A DNA stretch of 64,000 nt, from NCBI RefSeq assembly GCF_031157275.1, contig NZ_JAVIFW010000007.1, positions 248,001 to 312,000 on the forward strand. The letters are read 5' to 3'. This DNA is from Streptomyces sp. LHD-70 (lineage in GTDB: Bacteria; Actinomycetota; Actinomycetes; Streptomycetales; Streptomycetaceae). Below the pieces are notes generated by a model. It searched no databases, had not been told where the DNA came from, and saw only the letters and a list, made by a program, of their open reading frames with translations. Below, piece by piece: positions 60,977 to 64,000 of the stretch. Every line of letters starts with the position of its first letter. The first letter of the stretch is position 1. The translations under genes and the position numbers were made by a program.

Positions 60977-61728
60977 CGTCCCCACGCATCGCCCTCGTCA
61001 CGGGTGCCGCCCGGGGCATCGGCGCCGCCGTCGCGGAGCGGCTGGCCGCGGACGGCCTCGCCGTGGCCGTCGCCGACCTGGACGAGCGGGCCTGTGCCGA
61101 GGTTGCCGCCCGTATCGCCTCCGCCGGCGGCCGTGCCCTCGCCGTCCCGATCGACGTCTCCGACGAGAGTTCGGTGGCGCGCGGGGTGGCGCACGTCGCC
61201 GAGCGGCTCGGCCCGCCGACGGTCCTCGTCAACAACGCGGGCGTGCTCCGCGACAACCTCCTCTTCCGGATGACGAACGACGACTGGTCGACCGTCATGG
61301 ACGTCCACCTCCGCGGCTCCTTCCTCATGTCCCGTGCCGCGCAAGGGCACATGACCAAGGCGGGCTTCGGTCGCATCGTCAACCTGTCGAGCACGTCCGC
61401 CCTCGGCAACCGCGGCCAGGCCAACTACGCGGCCGCCAAGGCCGGGTTGCAGGGCTTCACGAAGACGCTCGCCATCGAGCTGGGGAAGTTCGGCGTCACG
61501 ACGAACGCCATCGCGCCAGGGTTCATCGCCACGGACATGACCCGCACGACCGCCGAGCGGATGGGCGTCTCCTTCGAGGAACTGGTCGAGCACGGCGTCA
61601 AGGACATCCCGGCCGGCCGGGTCGGGACACCGGCCGACATCGCCGCCGTCGCCTCCTTCCTCGCCCGCGAGGATGCCGGATTCGTCAACGGCCAGGTCAT
61701 CTACGTCGCCGGCGGACCGAAGGACTGA
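60973..61728 (+). CDS. 3-oxoacyl-reductase-like SDR (FabG type, second)
   Basis: A 251-residue SDR with VTGAARGIGAAVAERLA, NNAGVLRDNLLFRM, NLSSTSALG and NYAAAKAGLQGF. This is the FabG pattern of NADP-dependent 3-ketoacyl reductases; in the levulinate pathway an SDR (LvaD) reduces 4-oxoacyl-CoA. AAGGAGACC precedes ATG 60973, which overlaps the HAD stop (ATGA). Confidence 0.92.
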   Translation: MTSPRIALVTGAARGIGAAVAERLAADGLAVAVADLDERACAEVAARIASAGGRALAVPIDVSDESSVARGVAHVAERLGPPTVLVNNAGVLRDNLLFRMTNDDWSTVMDVHLRGSFLMSRAAQGHMTKAGFGRIVNLSSTSALGNRGQANYAAAKAGLQGFTKTLAIELGKFGVTTNAIAPGFIATDMTRTTAERMGVSFEELVEHGVKDIPAGRVGTPADIAAVASFLAREDAGFVNGQVIYVAGGPKD

Positions 61729-61733
61729 GAGCC

Positions 61734-61820
61734 ATGCGAAATTTCGACGTCACCCTCGCAATCGGGGGCGGCACCCGCCCCGTCCACGTCGTCCGGGCCC
61801 CCGCCCACCTGGTGCCGTGA
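61734..61820 (+). CDS. 28-codon micro-ORF coupled to the APH-like gene
   Basis: ATG 61734 to TGA 61818-61820 encodes MRNFDVTLAIGGG and a short remaining tail ending HLVP. The stop overlaps the ATG of the following gene (TGATG), so ribosomes finishing it can restart there. It sits five bases after the SDR stop, with GAGAG before it. I recognise no family. It may be a translation leader, a real small protein (the levulinate operon also has one small gene of unknown role, LvaB) or a remnant of a longer gene. Confidence 0.4.
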   Translation: MRNFDVTLAIGGGTRPVHVVRAPAHLVP

Positions 61821-62854
61821 TGGCCGACGACCGCAACCAGAAACTGCCCGGCCTCGACCTCGATGTCGTCGGCGCATTCCTCCGGGCCGAGGTCGACCCG
61901 CACATCGGCGAGTGCACCGGCCAGGTCATCGTCGGCGGGAAGTCGAACATGACCTACCTCGTCGGGGACGGCCGCCACCAGTGGATCGTCCGACGGCCAC
62001 CGCTCGGCCATGTCCTGGAGACCGCCCACGACATGGGGCGCGAGGCGCGGGTCATGAGCGCCCTTGCCCCGACGGCCGTGCCCGTGCCGCAGGTCCTCGC
62101 TGTGTGCACCGACCCGGGCCTGATCGGCGCGCCTTTCTACGTCATGGAGTACGTGCCTGGGACCGCCTTCCGGGACGAGAGCGAGTTGCGCGAGCTGGGC
62201 GCGGCCCGCACCCGGAAGATCGCCGAGGAGATGATCGACGTCCTCGCCGATCTCCACGCGGTCGACCCGTCGGCCGTGGGGCTCGGTGAACTCGGCCGCC
62301 CGGAAGGCTTCCTGGGGCGCCAGGTGTCCCGGTGGAGCCGGCAGCTCGACGCCTCCCGCTCACGCGAACTGGCCGGGGCCGAGGAGTTGCGCGCCGCTCT
62401 CGCGGCCCGGGTGCCCACCGAGTCGGCGGCCCGGATCGTGCACGGCGACTACCGCCTTGACAACCTCCTCGTCGACGAGTCCGGGGTACGGGCCGTCATC
62501 GACTGGGAGATGGCCACGATCGGTGACCCCCTCACCGACCTGGCACTTCTCGTCGTGTACGGACGTGTCGCCGAGATCCCCGGTGGCGAGGTCATCACGA
62601 CGATCTCCCGCGCCCCCGGCCACCCGTCCGCGGCACAGCTCGTGGAACGGTACGCCGCGCGCACCGGGCCGCTGCCCCCGGCGGGACTCGGCTTCTACCT
62701 GGGCCTCGCGGCGTTCAAGCTCGCCGTGATCCTCGAAGGCATTCATCTGCGGCACTCCCAGGGACACACCGTGGGCGCCGGCTTCGACACGGTCGGCGCC
62801 CTCGTGGAGCCCCTCTTCGGCGAAGGCATCGCCCTCCTCAAGGAATGGAGCTGA
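61820..62854 (+). CDS. APH-family acyl-CoA kinase-like phosphotransferase (ACAD10/11 and LvaA type)
   Basis: A 344-residue phosphotransferase. The catalytic loop IVHGDYRLDNLLV lies near residue 206 and the metal-binding AVIDWEMATIGDPLTD follows; GGKSNMTYLV near the N-terminus is the ATP-binding loop. Its family is that of the kinase domain in ACAD10/ACAD11 and of LvaA, which phosphorylates the 4-hydroxyl of 4-hydroxyacyl-CoA. Location directly before an ACAD gene supports the same role. The alternative is a generic APH enzyme. Confidence 0.85.
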   Translation: MADDRNQKLPGLDLDVVGAFLRAEVDPHIGECTGQVIVGGKSNMTYLVGDGRHQWIVRRPPLGHVLETAHDMGREARVMSALAPTAVPVPQVLAVCTDPGLIGAPFYVMEYVPGTAFRDESELRELGAARTRKIAEEMIDVLADLHAVDPSAVGLGELGRPEGFLGRQVSRWSRQLDASRSRELAGAEELRAALAARVPTESAARIVHGDYRLDNLLVDESGVRAVIDWEMATIGDPLTDLALLVVYGRVAEIPGGEVITTISRAPGHPSAAQLVERYAARTGPLPPAGLGFYLGLAAFKLAVILEGIHLRHSQGHTVGAGFDTVGALVEPLFGEGIALLKEWS

Positions 62855-62855
62855 C

Positions 62856-64000
62856 ATGGACTTCGCGTACGACGACAGGACCCGGGAGCTCATGGCACGG
62901 CTCGCCGAATTCATGGACGAGCACGTCTACCCGGCAGAACCGGCCCTGGAGGAGCAGATCGAGGACGCCGACGACCCGTGGGCGTGGACCCGGCTCCCCG
63001 TCGTCAGAGAACTGCAGGCCGAGGCGCGCCGTCGTGGACTGTGGAACCTGTTCCTCCCTGGAGAGCACGGGGCCGGCCTCACCAACCTCCAGTACGCCCC
63101 GCTCGCCGAACTCACCGGCCGGGCCTGGCGGCTCGGGCCTGCGTCGCTCAACTGCGCCGCCCCGGACACCGGGAACATGGAAGTCCTCGCGATGTTCGCG
63201 ACGCCCGAGCAGAAGAAGCGCTGGCTCGAACCCCTGCTTGACGGGAGCATCCGTTCCGCCTTCGCGATGACGGAGCCGGCCGTCGCCTCGTCGGACGCGA
63301 CCAACATCGAGACCCGGATCGAGTCCGATGGCGACGCGTACGTCATCACGGGACGCAAGTGGTGGATCACCGGCGCGATGAACCCCGACGCCGAACTGCT
63401 CATCGTCATGGGCAAGACCGATCCCACGGCAGAGCGGCACCGGCAGCAGTCGATGGTCATCGTGCCCCGGAGCACACCTGGCGTGCGGGTCCTGCGCGGG
63501 ATGAGTGTCTTCGGCTACGACGACCGCGATCACGGCGGACACGCGGAGATCGTCTTCGACGGCGCCAGGGTGCCGCGCGAGAACCTCATCCTCGGTGAGG
63601 GCGACGGCTTCGCCATCGCCCAGGCCCGGCTCGGCCCCGGCCGCATCCACCACTGCATGCGGTCCATCGGCGTCGCGGAGCGCGCCCTCGACCTCATGTG
63701 CGCGCGGGCCGGTGAGCGGGTGGCCTTCGGCCGGCGTCTCGACGAGCAGGGCGTTGTCCGGGAGTGGATCGCGGAGTCGCGTATCCGTATCGATCAGCTG
63801 CGCCTCCTGGTCCTGCGGACCGCGTGGACCATGGACCGCCTCGGCAACAAGGCCGCGCACGCCGATATCCAGGCGATCAAGGCGGCGACCCCGACCACGG
63901 TCGAATGGATCCTCGACAAGGCCATCCAGGTGCACGGTGCGGCCGGGCTCTCCCAGGACACCGTGCTCGCCGGCGCCTTCGCGAGCATCCGCACGCTGCG
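62856..64000 (+). CDS. Acyl-CoA dehydrogenase-family protein, 3' end beyond window
   Basis: The first 381 residues of an ACAD. Typical features are FAMTEPAVASSDATNIETRIE, KWWITGAMNPDAELLIVMG and the FAD-binding end motif QVHGAAGLSQDTVLA. It is of the ACAD11-like type, with an initial MDFAYDDRTRELM. Following the kinase-like gene by one base (TGAC-ATG), it is expected to eliminate phosphate from 4-phosphoacyl-CoA and rearrange it toward the 3-hydroxy product, or simply oxidise acyl-CoA. The C-terminal part lies beyond the window edge. Confidence 0.88.
   Translation, partial: MDFAYDDRTRELMARLAEFMDEHVYPAEPALEEQIEDADDPWAWTRLPVVRELQAEARRRGLWNLFLPGEHGAGLTNLQYAPLAELTGRAWRLGPASLNCAAPDTGNMEVLAMFATPEQKKRWLEPLLDGSIRSAFAMTEPAVASSDATNIETRIESDGDAYVITGRKWWITGAMNPDAELLIVMGKTDPTAERHRQQSMVIVPRSTPGVRVLRGMSVFGYDDRDHGGHAEIVFDGARVPRENLILGEGDGFAIAQARLGPGRIHHCMRSIGVAERALDLMCARAGERVAFGRRLDEQGVVREWIAESRIRIDQLRLLVLRTAWTMDRLGNKAAHADIQAIKAATPTTVEWILDKAIQVHGAAGLSQDTVLAGAFASIRTL

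Overview
The window is a stretch of linear-type Streptomyces (or very close actinomycete) chromosome. The signs are very high GC with strong G/C in third codon positions, GTG/TTG starts, many ATGA/GTGA stop-start overlaps, and typical Streptomyces families (SapA-like spore protein, DUF1707, CsbD, CGNR regulator, fused modBC). I see no rRNA, tRNA, CRISPR array, intact insertion sequence or phage genes.

Layout. 1-430: a deletion scar joining the 3' ends of rhaS-like and rhaB-like genes. 444-2260: small-molecule kinase and ComB-like phosphatase. 2298-8778: an N-demethylation and one-carbon block (Rieske oxygenase, folD, purU, FAD reductase, BCCT transporter) whose promoters share TTGCG-N5-CGCAA type sites. 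8952-14000: housekeeping and stress genes (zinc-ribbon protein, TerC, universal stress protein, VOC protein, CsbD, DUF1707). 14034-18211: molybdate locus (Mop protein, HTH-Mop regulator, modA, fused modBC) with an unusual eight-copy repeat array. 18363-24483: a six-gene, overlap-coupled operon with OleA-, OleC- and OleD-like enzymes, a P450 and two paralogous family-2 glycosyltransferases, but no OleB; it looks like a beta-lactone or head-to-head lipid pathway and is the best candidate for an undescribed system. 24569-29000: SapA-like protein, membrane protein, epoxide hydrolase with a divergent CGNR regulator, M24 peptidase-like protein. 29421-40389: a Wzx/Wzy-type exopolysaccharide cluster ending in a convergent secreted GH26-like hydrolase. 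40572-47149: FAD monooxygenase, sigma-like/membrane hybrid protein, MpaB-family protein, broken MerR gene, FeS-type photolyase.

47585-64000 is a catabolic island. It has a GntR regulator, a TauD/TfdA dioxygenase with an ABC importer, a leftward operon (quinone reductase, two unknown small proteins, acyl-CoA ligase), and rightward operons (amidohydrolase-like protein, MDR reductase; thiolase, SDR, HAD, SDR, 28-codon micro-ORF, APH-like kinase, acyl-CoA dehydrogenase). Three promoters share a TGTCGACA core. The HAD, APH and ACAD genes are the three domains of mammalian ACAD10 as separate neighbours, and with an AlkK-like ligase and SDRs they resemble the levulinate/4-hydroxyacyl-CoA route (LvaA/C/D/E). 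My inference is that the island imports and activates an unknown acid, dephosphoxylates a 4-hydroxyacyl-CoA, and feeds it to thiolysis.

All functional calls come from reading translated motifs by eye; no database search was run.
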